The translations under genes and the position numbers were made by a program. The notes below the pieces were generated by a model. That model saw only the letters and a list, made by a program, of their open reading frames with translations, was not told where the DNA came from and did no database searches. From NCBI GenBank assembly GCA_040004035.1, contig JAMPLN010000027.1: 64,000 nucleotides of DNA; one strand, given 5' to 3'. Shown here one piece after another: positions 52,695 through 61,348 of this stretch; within the stretch, counting starts at the first letter, position 1, and the number at the start of each line of letters is the position of its first letter. The stretch comes from Microcoleus vaginatus_C (GTDB taxonomy: Bacteria; Cyanobacteriota; Cyanobacteriia; Cyanobacteriales; Microcoleaceae).

Positions 52695-52735
52695 GCAGCA
52701 ATCTAAAATCTAAAATCTAAAATCTAAAATCGAAT
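52695..52735 (+). repeat. Simple tandem repeat AATCTAA
   Basis: GCAATCTAAAATCTAAAATC continuing as TAAAATCTAAAATCGAAT, about four to five copies of a 8-base word AAAATCTA between the divergent oxidoreductase and YaaW genes. Likely a slippage-prone spacer. Confidence 0.6.
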
Positions 52736-52751
52736 AGGGGAGGGCAAAATT

Positions 52752-53597
52752 TTGGACGAACTCAGAGCAGCACTCGAATTGACAACAGAAGAAGAATTGC
52801 AGCAACTAACAGAACTTCTGTTCAGCCGCAAGTTTAACCCTTTAGATTACGTGCAAACCCCCGCACCGATAGATGTACAAAGTCGCGATCGCGAAGCATG
52901 GCTCGACGCCGTAGAACAGCGGTTTCGCTATCTTGCAGCCGACGGGTTGACGGTACTCAGAGGGCGCACCCAACAAGTAACTTACAGACAAGCACTAATT
53001 CAAGTTTGTCGCTATCTCAAAATCCCTTATCCCAGACAGTTGTCAACCACCGACTTAGAGGCAGAAGTATTTCTGCACTTAATGGGCCGCGCGTGGAAGC
53101 GTTTACCCGCAGATGAACAGCAAGCGCTGACAGTGCGCGTACAGCGAGCGATCGTTGATTCTAAACTCTCAGAACCCCTGCCAATTTCTGCTGAAAAAGA
53201 CCCGCTCGGTTTGCTGTTCAAAGGTGGGAGCGCTTTAGCTGTTAGTTCCATCTTAAAACCAATGCTGCTCAAACTCATGGCCAATCAATTTGCGCTGCAT
53301 TTTGCCACCTATCAAATGGCAAAACAAGGAGTGCTTGCAGGCACTGCAACGGCAGCAACCCAGTTTCAAAATTATGTCGCAATTCAGACGGCGCGGCGTG
53401 GTATGGCGGTGAGTGCGGCTCGTTACGGTGCAACGCGGAGCGTATTTTCGTTGGTCGGCCCGGTGATGTGGACTTGGTTTTTAGCGGATTTGGGTTGGCG
53501 ATCGATTTCCACGAACTACGGCCGCATTATCCCGACCATTTTTGCCTTAGCTCAAATACGCCTGACGCGATCGGAATGCGTTTGGGAACTAGCTTAA
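52752..53597 (+). CDS. YaaW family protein (DUF3944 N-terminus)
   Basis: 281 aa from TTG 52752, preceded by GGGGAGGG. The opening MDELRAALELTTEEELQQLT then ELLFSRKFNPLDYV is the DUF3944 lead of the YaaW/UPF0174 family; the rest includes helices and hydrophobic stretches at ~175-200 (ALAVSSILKPMLLKLMANQF) and ~230-255. YaaW proteins are uncharacterised. Start codon choice rests on the family N-terminus and the ribosome binding site. Confidence 0.82.
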   Translation: MDELRAALELTTEEELQQLTELLFSRKFNPLDYVQTPAPIDVQSRDREAWLDAVEQRFRYLAADGLTVLRGRTQQVTYRQALIQVCRYLKIPYPRQLSTTDLEAEVFLHLMGRAWKRLPADEQQALTVRVQRAIVDSKLSEPLPISAEKDPLGLLFKGGSALAVSSILKPMLLKLMANQFALHFATYQMAKQGVLAGTATAATQFQNYVAIQTARRGMAVSAARYGATRSVFSLVGPVMWTWFLADLGWRSISTNYGRIIPTIFALAQIRLTRSECVWELA

Positions 53598-53640
53598 CGA
53601 TGGTAGATTGTAGATTTTAGATTTGAGATTGGGAGTGTGG

Positions 53641-55176
53641 GTGAATATCAAAAATCGGTTGAAATTAGCTGCCAAACAGACCGTCGCAAATCTCAAGTCT
53701 CGCCTCCAAAAACATCCAGATCCCCGCCTGCAAATCCCTTGGAATTTCGTCCAAGTAGGGATGCTGATTTTTCCCTTAATTCCGATTTTGGGAGCTTTAG
53801 GTTTATTCCTGGGATTGGCCGGCACTTGCAAGCAAAAGTTCCGTCAAATTAGTCGCCGCCCGTTGAATCGAGGATTCGCAATTCTGAGCGCGCTGCTAGT
53901 CATCACAGCCGTTTTTGCCCACAACCGCATTGAGGCTTTTATAGGGTTGTACAATTTCTTGCCGTTCTTTATATTGTTTGCCACTTTCAGCAGTTTAATT
54001 CAAACTCTGCCTCAATTGCGGCAATTGTCTTGGATGATTGTAGTTAGTTCAATTCCAGTGATAATTTTAGGCCTGGGACAGCAATTTTTAGGTTGGAGCG
54101 GAATAGATCAATTGCAGCCTGTTTTTGGCTGGGTACTCGAACCCAAAGGCAATCCCCCCGGCCGCATGGCTTCTGTATTTATGTACGCTAATATTTTAGC
54201 TTGCTATCTGACAATTGCTTTTATTTTAGCACTGGGACTGTGGATGGAAGAAGGGTTTGGCAACAAGCAAGGTAAGGGATTTAACGGATTTACCAGCTCG
54301 ATTTGGAGGGAAGAGGAAATAGGAAAAAAGGAAACTATTAATGAACCGCTGATTCCCGATTCCCAATTTCCGATTCCCAATTTCCGATTCCTATTTTTAA
54401 GTTGTGCAGTGATCGGAAATGCTGTTGCTTTGATTTTTACTAATTCTCGCAATGCTTGGGGGCTGGCAGTTTTGGCAGTTTTGGCTTTTGCATTTTATGC
54501 GGGTTATAAAAAATTATTAGCTGCGGTTGTGAGTGTGGCTAGCACAATTTTTTTGTCTGCCTTTGGCCCGGCACCACTGCGGCAATCTTTACGAAGAATT
54601 GTTCCGGCTTTCTTTTGGGCTAGACTCACCGACGAGATGTTCCCAAATCGGCCGACTGCTACTTTGAGAAAAACTCAGTGGGAATTTGCTTGGTCTATGA
54701 CTCAGCAGCGTCCTTGGACTGGTTGGGGATTGCGAAATTTTACGCCTCTCTATCAAGCTCAGATGCAAGAATGGCTCGGTCATCCTCACAGTTTGATACT
54801 GATGTTGACTGCGGAAACGGGCATACCCGCAACGGTTTTGTTGTTTGGTTTAGTTGGCTGGGTTTTGGCTAGGGGTGTTTTGCTGCTGGCGAATTGGCAG
54901 CTTTTTCCTAGGGATATTAAACATGAGAAAATAACAACAGAGGAAGTAGCGAAAAATACTTTATTTCTCCCTCAAAAATCTCTAGTTCATATCACAAACC
55001 AGGTTGCTTATCAAGATGTAAGAGCGAGCGAGCGCCTAATTTTTTTCAGTTATTTATTAGCCTTCGCCGCTTGTACGCTTTTTAACACTGTAGACGTGAC
55101 GCTGTTTGATTTCCGACTCAATACTACAAGCTGGTTGCTGTTAGCCGCAATTTGCGGGGTCAGCCAGAGGAAATAG
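53641..55176 (+). CDS. O-antigen ligase family (Wzy_C) membrane protein
   Basis: About 511 aa from GTG 53641 (earlier in-frame starts at 53635 and 53623 lie within a TAGATTTTAGATTTGAGATT repeat-like stretch and are disfavoured). Roughly ten membrane spans; LLLTLAE-like loop RPWTGWGLRNFTPLYQ and GHPHSLILMLTAETGIPAT match the Wzy_C periplasmic loop with its His. It polymerises or ligates polysaccharide; a cyanobacterial member was once called IctB. An unusual polar loop (~235-255) contains the PDSQFPIPNF insertion described in the findings. Confidence 0.82.
   Translation: MNIKNRLKLAAKQTVANLKSRLQKHPDPRLQIPWNFVQVGMLIFPLIPILGALGLFLGLAGTCKQKFRQISRRPLNRGFAILSALLVITAVFAHNRIEAFIGLYNFLPFFILFATFSSLIQTLPQLRQLSWMIVVSSIPVIILGLGQQFLGWSGIDQLQPVFGWVLEPKGNPPGRMASVFMYANILACYLTIAFILALGLWMEEGFGNKQGKGFNGFTSSIWREEEIGKKETINEPLIPDSQFPIPNFRFLFLSCAVIGNAVALIFTNSRNAWGLAVLAVLAFAFYAGYKKLLAAVVSVASTIFLSAFGPAPLRQSLRRIVPAFFWARLTDEMFPNRPTATLRKTQWEFAWSMTQQRPWTGWGLRNFTPLYQAQMQEWLGHPHSLILMLTAETGIPATVLLFGLVGWVLARGVLLLANWQLFPRDIKHEKITTEEVAKNTLFLPQKSLVHITNQVAYQDVRASERLIFFSYLLAFAACTLFNTVDVTLFDFRLNTTSWLLLAAICGVSQRK
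54352..54391 (+). repeat. GATTCCCGATTCCCAATT-type repeat inside a gene
   Basis: GATTCCCGATTCCCAATTTC followed by CGATTCCCAATTTCCGATTC, a low-complexity unit usually found between genes, here read as IPDSQFPIPNFRFL in the O-antigen ligase. In frame. Confidence 0.7.
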
Positions 55177-55290
55177 GCGATCGCGCATTGGAGGCATAGT
55201 CTGGAAGGTTATTGATAACAAATAACCAATAACCAATAACAACTCCTAACAGTCAACAGTCAGCAGTCAACTGCCAACTGCTGTGAACGC

Positions 55291-55421
55291 AAAATAAAGT
55301 TGTACACTGAAAATGCTCGAAAGCATTGATGTGTCGTACAGCATTCTAAGTTTAAAGTTGTACACCCGTGATCGAAATCCTTACTTGGCAAGGCTTTCAA
55401 GATAGTGTACAACTTTATTTT
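55291..55421. repeat. Inverted-repeat element with exact 18-bp ends and an internal copy
   Basis: AAAATAAAGTTGTACACT at 55291-55308 and its exact reverse complement AGTGTACAACTTTATTTT at 55404-55421. The 131-bp segment has a third partial end (AAAGTTGTACAC, 55354-55365) and a hairpin AATGCTCGAAAGCATT. It sits in low-complexity CAACTGCCAACTGC sequence between the O-antigen ligase gene and glmS. Confidence 0.7.
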
Positions 55422-55455
55422 CAAAATACAACTGCCAACTGCCAACTGAATTCTT

Positions 55456-57378
55456 TTATTCTACCGTCACCGACTTCGCCAAATTTCGTGGCTGATCCAC
55501 ATCCAAACCCCGACGCGCCGCAATGTGATAAGCCAATAATTGCAGCGGAACTACTGTCACAATCGGCGACAACAATTCATCCACCAAAGGCACCGGCAAA
55601 ATGTGGTCAAAAATATCGGCTTCCGCCACACCTTGCTTCGGCGTAACGCCAATTAAACGGGCGTCACGCGCCTTCGCTTCTTGAGCGTTGGAAAGCACCT
55701 TTTCGTAGACGCTACCGGGCATGGCGATCGCCACTACAGGCACTTTCGCATCCAAAAGGGCGATCGGGCCGTGTTTCATCTCTCCGGCGGGATATCCTTC
55801 GGCGTGAATATAGCTAATTTCCTTCAGTTTCAGCGCCCCTTCCAAAGCAATCGGAAAGTTAATTCCCCGCCCCAAAAAGATAAAATCTTGGGTGTCTGTA
55901 AACTGGTGAGACAATTCCTCCACATACTGTTCTTGAATCTCCAAAAACTTCTCAATTTCTGCCGGCAACTGGCGCAAACCAGCAATAATTTCTGCCAATC
56001 TATCCGTGCTGATTGTTTGCCGCTGGTGCGCCAAATCCAAAGCTAAGAAATAGAATGCCATCAACTGAGTGACAAAAGTTTTAGTCGCAGCAACGCCCAC
56101 TTCTATACCAGCATGGGTGTTGATTACCTGCGGCATCATGTGGGCGATCGAACTTTCGGTTCTGTTAGTAATGCCTAACATTCTCGCCCGAAATTTATCG
56201 GTAAAACCCGCGCGACGCTGCTGTTCCATCCCCAAAGCAGCCAGTGTGTCCGCCGTTTCTCCCGACTGTGTTACCCCAATAGTTAAAGTATTTGCTGTCA
56301 GCGGTGCGGGCGCGTAGCGGTATTCAGAAGCGTACTGCACGGCAGTGGGAATATTAGCTAATTGTTCCAACAAATATTTGCCAATTAGCGAAGCGTGCCA
56401 GCTCGTTCCGCAGGCAAAAATTGAAATTTGTTCGACATCGGCGCAAAGTTCCTTGGGCAAGTTGAGATTGATGGGAGAGCGCGGATTTCCGGGCTGCCAC
56501 TCGCTGTCTAAATAAGCCTCCAAACACGCTCTGACTACGGCGGGCTGTTCGTAAATCTCCTTGTGCATGAAGTGTTTGAAGCCTTGTTTTTCGACTAAAA
56601 CCGGACTCCAACCAAGGATGCGGGGGCTTTTTTTCAGCCTTTCTCCTGCAAAGCTGTAAACTTCGACTCCCATCGGAGTTAGCCTTGCCAATTCGCCATT
56701 TTCCAAGGACAAAACAGTGCGGGTGTTAGATACTAAGGCCGGCGTGTCGGAAGCGCAGAAAAATTCGCCTGCACCAAAGCCAATTACCAAAGGAGCTTGC
56801 TGTCTGGCGACAATTATTTCCTCGGGAAAATCTGCACAGATAACGGCGATCGCAAAAGCTCCTTCTAATTTATTTACCGCCTTTAAAACAGTTTCCAAAA
56901 ACGATAAATCAGCTATTTTCTCGGTTTTTTTATCTTTTTCTTCTTCCTTCTCCCTTCTTGCTTCTTTCAAAAATTCAGCTATTAAATGAGGAATAACTTC
57001 TGTATCCGTATCCGAGACAAATTTATGTCCCTTCGCTTTCAATTCTTTCCGCAACTCGCGATAATTTTCGACAATTCCATTTTGAACTACCGCAATTCGC
57101 CCGCTATTATCCATGTGAGGGTGAGCGTTATATTCTTCTGGTTTGCCGTGAGTTGCCCAGCGGGTGTGTCCGATGCCGATGGGAGCCAGAGAGTCAATCT
57201 CTGCTAGCTTTTCCCGGAGGCTGTGCAATTTCCCCTTTGCTCGGATGCAGGTAATTTCTCCTTCGGAGATGGTAGCGAGGCCCGCTGAATCGTAGCCCCG
57301 GTATTCTAGTTTCTCCAATCCTGCTAGCAAAATCTCGCTTGCTGCTTGCGTGCCAATATAGCCAACGATTCCGCACAT
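55456..57378 (-). CDS. glmS: Glutamine-fructose-6-phosphate aminotransferase (isomerizing)
   Basis: 640 aa from ATG 57378. Makes glucosamine-6-phosphate for peptidoglycan. Cys2 nucleophile (MCGIVGYIG), GHTRWATHGKPEEYNAHPH, then two SIS domains: FACGTSWHASLIGKYLLEQ and a late VFLGRGINFPIALEGALKL-like segment, closing LAKSVTVE. An insertion of ~20 charged residues (EARREKEEEKDKKTEK) at ~145-160 lengthens it slightly. psaC precedes it in the same direction; a strong terminator separates them, so they are independent. Confidence 0.96.
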   Translation of the reverse strand: MCGIVGYIGTQAASEILLAGLEKLEYRGYDSAGLATISEGEITCIRAKGKLHSLREKLAEIDSLAPIGIGHTRWATHGKPEEYNAHPHMDNSGRIAVVQNGIVENYRELRKELKAKGHKFVSDTDTEVIPHLIAEFLKEARREKEEEKDKKTEKIADLSFLETVLKAVNKLEGAFAIAVICADFPEEIIVARQQAPLVIGFGAGEFFCASDTPALVSNTRTVLSLENGELARLTPMGVEVYSFAGERLKKSPRILGWSPVLVEKQGFKHFMHKEIYEQPAVVRACLEAYLDSEWQPGNPRSPINLNLPKELCADVEQISIFACGTSWHASLIGKYLLEQLANIPTAVQYASEYRYAPAPLTANTLTIGVTQSGETADTLAALGMEQQRRAGFTDKFRARMLGITNRTESSIAHMMPQVINTHAGIEVGVAATKTFVTQLMAFYFLALDLAHQRQTISTDRLAEIIAGLRQLPAEIEKFLEIQEQYVEELSHQFTDTQDFIFLGRGINFPIALEGALKLKEISYIHAEGYPAGEMKHGPIALLDAKVPVVAIAMPGSVYEKVLSNAQEAKARDARLIGVTPKQGVAEADIFDHILPVPLVDELLSPIVTVVPLQLLAYHIAARRGLDVDQPRNLAKSVTVE

Positions 57379-57468
57379 TTAACGTACTACTCCTGCTTAG
57401 CGATCGCAATAAAACTCAAGTTTTATCATTTTTACCTTCTTCGGGCCCCACAATGCAGATTCCGCGAC

Positions 57469-57506
57469 AAAAAAAGAGGGGGCAATTTAATCGCCCCCTC
57501 TTTTTT
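57469..57506 (-). terminator. Terminator of psaC
   Basis: AAAAAAGAGGGGGC AATTTAATC GCCCCCTCTTTTTT: a 13-14 pair stem with T runs on both strands, located 33 bases after the psaC stop on the minus strand and upstream of glmS. It should stop psaC transcripts before glmS. Confidence 0.92.
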
Positions 57507-57538
57507 GCCCGTAATTCGATCGGCGTGTCGATCGATAT

Positions 57539-57784
57539 TTAGTAGGCTAGACCCATACTGCGAGTGGTTTCTGCTCCCAGGTAAACCCGGATGCTCAGAA
57601 AATCGGTGGGGCAAGCAGTTTCGCACCGCTTGCAGCCTACACAGTCTTCGGTGCGGGGAGATGAGGCAATCTGAGCTGCTTTGCAGCCATCCCAGGGCAC
57701 CATCTCCAAAACGTCAGTCGGACAAGCGCGGACGCATTGAGTGCAGCCGATGCAAGTATCGTAAATTTTGACTGAATGAGACAT
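57539..57784 (-). CDS. psaC: Photosystem I subunit VII (PsaC)
   Basis: 81 aa from ATG 57784. Carries iron-sulfur clusters FA and FB; both ligand sets are intact: CIGCTQCVRACP and CVGCKRCETACP. The sequence ends VYLGAETTRSMGLAY as in other cyanobacteria. Peripheral stromal subunit. Its order upstream of glmS is common in cyanobacteria. Confidence 0.99.
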   Translation of the reverse strand: MSHSVKIYDTCIGCTQCVRACPTDVLEMVPWDGCKAAQIASSPRTEDCVGCKRCETACPTDFLSIRVYLGAETTRSMGLAY

Positions 57785-58053
57785 TGAATAAAGGCTCCCA
57801 ACGAGTCACTAAAAATTTGCTGCCTCTGCGAATTAACAGATTTGACGGCGAGGTGCCACCGCTATAGCCTGCACAGAGAATTAAAGGTTAGTCTACCGCA
57901 GTGCCTGGAAGCACTTCGCGAAAAAGCGACAAAACTTCACAGTTATTCACGCTGGGAGTCTTATCAAAGTACGTTGCTACTGAGCACGTCTGTGGTTAGA
58001 GCGGAGTTATCAAGGACAGACATCTTTACTACAAATCTGTGCAAATCGATCGA

Positions 58054-58962
58054 CTAAAAGCCTAATTTTTCTAACACGGGCTTAGTTGACACAATATGTC
58101 GATCGAGTCCTAGTTTTTTCGGCTCCACACCCAAAGCCAAAGCCACCAATTGCGACAAATGCAACACGGGCAAACCCAACTTGCGCCCGATTACTTTTTC
58201 CACCTCCGGCTGTCGCGAATCCAAATTTAAATGACAAAGCGGACAAGGCGTTACCATACAATCAGCCTCATTGTCAAGAGCATCTTGAATATGTTTGCCT
58301 GCCATCTGAAAAGATTGGTTAGTGGCATAACTCGCCAACGGCCAGCCGCAGCACTGTGTCCGCCCTCGATAGTAAACCGGAGTTGCCCCGATCGCCCGAA
58401 ATACATTTTCCATCGATTCGGGTTGGTGCGGGTCATCGTAAAGCAGCTTATCCTGAGCTCGCAGCAGGTAGCATCCGTAAAAAGACGCGCACTTCAAGCC
58501 CGAAAGCTTGCGGGTGACTCGCTTGTGCACCTCGTCGAGCCCGTAATCTGCAACGATCGCCCACAACAGATGTTTCACCTCGGTACTGCCTTGATAAGGC
58601 GAACAACCTTGTTTTTTGAGTAAACCGTTAACTTGATCTACGTAGTTGGGATCTGTTTTTTGGCAATCCTTGAGGCGATCGTCCACATGACCGATTACCC
58701 CTTGACAAGTGCTGCAATGCGTCAGCAAAGGCAAATTTAGTTCCTCAGCCAAAGCAATATTGCGAGCGTTGACAGTATCTTCGAGTAACTGCGAATCTTC
58801 TTTGAAAGTGCCAGAACCGCAGCAGGAAGCTTTTTTGAGTTCCACCAGTTCAATCCCCAACGCTTGAGTTAGCGCTTGGGTAGACAGGTAAAGTTCACGG
58901 GCAGCCCCCTGGGCAACGCAACCGGGAAAGTAAGCATATCTGAGAGTTTGGGATGGCATAGT
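58054..58962 (-). CDS. HdrB-like CCG-domain protein (heterodisulfide reductase subunit B family)
   Basis: 302 aa if started at ATG 58962 (MPSQTLRYAYFPGCV); an in-frame ATG at 58980 adds six residues. Two cysteine-rich CCG units: GCVAQGAAREL with ASCCGSGTF and HCSTCQG, then FYGCYLLRAQ with TQCCGWPLA and TPCPLCHLNLD. Such proteins hold noncubane Fe4S4 clusters and act in electron transfer; in cyanobacteria the partner is unknown (succinate dehydrogenase-like and HdrB-like suggestions exist). It stands alone beyond psaC. Confidence 0.88.
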   Translation of the reverse strand, partial: TMPSQTLRYAYFPGCVAQGAARELYLSTQALTQALGIELVELKKASCCGSGTFKEDSQLLEDTVNARNIALAEELNLPLLTHCSTCQGVIGHVDDRLKDCQKTDPNYVDQVNGLLKKQGCSPYQGSTEVKHLLWAIVADYGLDEVHKRVTRKLSGLKCASFYGCYLLRAQDKLLYDDPHQPESMENVFRAIGATPVYYRGRTQCCGWPLASYATNQSFQMAGKHIQDALDNEADCMVTPCPLCHLNLDSRQPEVEKVIGRKLGLPVLHLSQLVALALGVEPKKLGLDRHIVSTKPVLEKLGF

Positions 58963-58980
58963 CGTTTCTGCTGGGGACAC

Positions 58981-59507
58981 AAGGCAAGGGACAAGACAGG
59001 AGTGCGATCGAAGTTGGGATGCTTCCTGCTTCGTTGCCGTTCTCCATATCCTTACTTAGTTTTAGACAATTATTATCGTTGAGGCAGCATTTTTTAGGTT
59101 GCTGGCGGGGCGATCGCGCTAATCTGCTTAAGGCGCTTTTGGAAACATTGCATCGCTGATGGTTCGTCTAAACACAGGAAGCGATCGCACCGTCAAAGTT
59201 ATGTATCTGTGATCGCTGCGGGGCAAGCAAAAGTGAGGTACTAAGTTTGTCAGTTGGGAAAGGCGAAGGGCGAGCGCACTAGCATAAGTAATTGTTAGGC
59301 GATCGAGCATAACACATCGTTACAGCCGACCCATTAGAGTGTTATGATTCAAGAGTAAATAAGCCAAGGTGGCTGAACTAAAGCGTTAGCTTGCTGGGTT
59401 ATCAGTGGGACTGTACTTCAATGCTGTCGGTAGTTGCAAAATCATCTGGTTCCAGACATAGCGGTAGTTTATGATACTGCTTTTCATCTCAGCCAAGATG
59501 TCAAATC
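58981..59507. other. Gap between the HdrB-like gene and unfamiliar ORFs
   Basis: About 530 bases. Several HIP1 octamers occur between 58990 and 59280. No supported gene; short frames show no family. After ~59340 the base composition and words change, matching the following unfamiliar genes. Confidence 0.4.
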
Positions 59508-59729
59508 ATGCCGTCGGGTCAAGCACAATTTCCCCCAACCGTCACAGTTTACAAAGCTCCTCACAAAGATCAAGGGCAAAAGTTACTGGAGGAGGGGTTT
59601 CAACCCACTCATTTCTCCTACTATTCTCCCTACCTTGATGGGAATTGCTACTTCTTAGCTGGTCCAAATGACAAAAGTATTGCCGAGGAGTTCAATCACA
59701 ACTTAAAGAAGGCGTTCTTGAAGTTGTGA
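59508..59729 (+). CDS. Small protein of unknown function
   Basis: 73 aa from ATG 59508. Product MPSGQAQFPPTVTVYKAPHK then DQGQKLLEEGFQPTHFSYYS and PYLDGNCYFLAGPNDKSIAE. It reads like a compact soluble protein, with a late acidic/basic helix EEFNHNLKKAFLKL. I do not recognise it. It opens the patch of unfamiliar genes that runs to ~61.0 kb. Confidence 0.4.
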   Translation: MPSGQAQFPPTVTVYKAPHKDQGQKLLEEGFQPTHFSYYSPYLDGNCYFLAGPNDKSIAEEFNHNLKKAFLKL

Positions 59730-59864
59730 TGATCGGGCAAGCTACGATCGAGATTTCAAAACGCTTGAGTATCGCTAGGAGAAAAATGACGATTTTGAGC
59801 GGATTGAGGTAGTTCTTAGCCACCCATACTGCCTAAACATGAATGATTTGGAGGGAATTCAATA

Positions 59865-60443
59865 ATGTTAAACTCAATAAGGTTCGACTGGCAAAAGTTA
59901 GCCCATATCAAAGAACTAAAAGACTATTTTGAAACTGATTTCGACGGATTTAGTAAACGGATCGAGCATCATATTCATGAGTTGCAGAAAATTGAATCTA
60001 AAGAGCTTGACAACCTCGCCATTTTACGAGTTATTGAAGTTACAAATGGTTGCATTCAATGGGGATTTAGAAGAAAAGATGAGGGATGCTTATCAGTTGA
60101 ACAGACCCGTGAATGCATGAAGAAGGTGATTGGATTTATTCAAGATAAAAAAATCGATTTTCCAAGGGGAGAGTCTATTCATTTTACTTCATCCACTCAA
60201 CAATTGATTAGTGAGGGACGTGAGCTTTACCAAGAGGCATTTAAGAAAAATATACCCGGCCAAGAAAAAGAATACTATGCCTATTCGACGGCTCAGTTCT
60301 TAGTATACGGTCGCCCACGTTTGAATGCTGCACTTCAATTAGTAAAACAGGAGTTTGAATCTCTGTTTACAACGTACTATATCGAAAAAGGTCGCAATTA
60401 TATTGCCCCATATATTGAGGCGCTTCTTCCTGAAAATTCATGA
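59865..60443 (+). CDS. Hypothetical helical protein, function unknown
   Basis: 192 aa from ATG 59865, with a TTGGAGGGAATTC ribosome-binding region upstream. Mostly helical with charged residues (LAHIKELKDYFETDFDG, LDNLAILRVIEVTNGCIQWG, FLVYGRPRLNAALQLVKQEF). No family recognised. No signal peptide or membrane span. It is an ordinary-looking gene in a patch without HIP1 sites, so horizontal acquisition is plausible but unproven. Confidence 0.6.
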   Translation: MLNSIRFDWQKLAHIKELKDYFETDFDGFSKRIEHHIHELQKIESKELDNLAILRVIEVTNGCIQWGFRRKDEGCLSVEQTRECMKKVIGFIQDKKIDFPRGESIHFTSSTQQLISEGRELYQEAFKKNIPGQEKEYYAYSTAQFLVYGRPRLNAALQLVKQEFESLFTTYYIEKGRNYIAPYIEALLPENS

Positions 60444-60735
60444 AATGAGGGGAATCATCCACAATTGATGGACAAAGTGCAATCTCTGATCTTATAAGTA
60501 GAGTTGATGTTAAGCTGTGTAACAATTCCCTTGGAGCCTCCTTGGCGAAAGTCACTGGTGTAGATGCAATGGTTTTGACAACCCCTCAAGCACACCGTTA
60601 GACAGAACAGATGGCGCCTATTAAATTTGTCGTTTTTCAGCCGAGATTAAGCAAGCAAAGATGGTTGGCTCCGTTGTTGAGTCCAGAGAAGCTATTGGCG
60701 ATCGCGAAACATAGGTAATCGTTAAGCATCTTGTA

Positions 60736-61002
60736 ATGCAAAATTTAGAAGACAATCCATCCTTTTATGTGCGTGTTCAAGCACGAGTTTTAGGATGCCT
60801 TCGCGGTGGTGAAATTACCGTTACCTTGCTCCCTGGCCATGGGTTAGTGGTAATATAACCCATACAGACTTATCTCGTTCCTGAAAGATTGAGAATGCCC
60901 AATAGTGAGTTTGATGTGTTTTTCAAACATCCTGGTGCAGAAATGGTTCGAGTCTTGCGTCACGATGAATCATGTCCAGAAATGGATAAAAGCAATGAGT
61001 AA
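60736..61002 (+). pseudogene. Broken small gene with one in-frame stop, overlapping the VOC gene
   Basis: From ATG 60736 the frame gives MQNLEDNPSFYVRVQARVLG and CLRGGEITVTLLPGHGLVVI, then TAA at 60856-60858. The same frame continues open for 47 more codons, PIQTYLVPERLRMPNSEFDV then FFKHPGAEMVRVLRHDES, to TAA at 61000-61002. Its end overlaps the VOC start (ATGAGTAA). The two halves read as one ~88-codon gene with a single premature stop. A new start at 60896 (MPNSEF...) could also give a 35-aa product. No family recognised. Confidence 0.5.
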
Positions 61003-61348
61003 AGTCCAACTGAATCTTGTTGTCATTCGCTCAGGTAACATTGAACAAGCTACTGTCTTCTATCAAAGGCTGGGTCTGTATTTCATCAAACATCAGCATG
61101 GCAATGGTTTAGAGCATTTTGCTAGTGAGGTAGGCTGTGCCACCTTTGAGATTTATCCGTGTACTGCTGGAACAGTACCAACGACGGCAACTCGGCTGGG
61201 ATTTCAAGTGTCTTCTGTAGATGCTGTTGTCAGTGAACTCAAAAAGCATGGTGCTTCAATTGTTTCACCTCCTGCAGATTCAGCTTGGGGACGACGTGCA
61301 GTTGTGGCAGACCCAGATGGACATCGAGTAGAGTTGACACAGCTCTAA
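60995..61348 (+). CDS. VOC family protein (glyoxalase-like)
   Basis: 117 aa from ATG 60995 (MSKVQLNLVVIRSGNIEQA); earlier in-frame ATGs at 60905 and 60965 would include unrelated sequence. The fold repeat is visible: NLVVIRSGNIEQATVFYQRL, GLEHFASEVGCATFEIYP, then SVDAVVSELKKHGASIVSPP and AVVADPDGHRVELTQL. A dioxygenase- or glyoxalase-type metal enzyme; substrate unknown. It overlaps the preceding broken gene by 8 bases. Confidence 0.85.
   Translation: MSKVQLNLVVIRSGNIEQATVFYQRLGLYFIKHQHGNGLEHFASEVGCATFEIYPCTAGTVPTTATRLGFQVSSVDAVVSELKKHGASIVSPPADSAWGRRAVVADPDGHRVELTQL

Noticed and set aside
55291..55421. Possible Tn7-like/CAST transposon end repeats
   Set aside because: The TGTACA-like words prompted the idea, but the arms form one short symmetric element with no tns genes, no Cas12k and no tRNA beside it in the window.
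59128..59310. 60-codon minus-strand frame near 59.2 kb as transposase remnant
   Set aside because: No DDE, HTH or OrfB motif; the frame is interrupted by HIP1 words and is likely chance.
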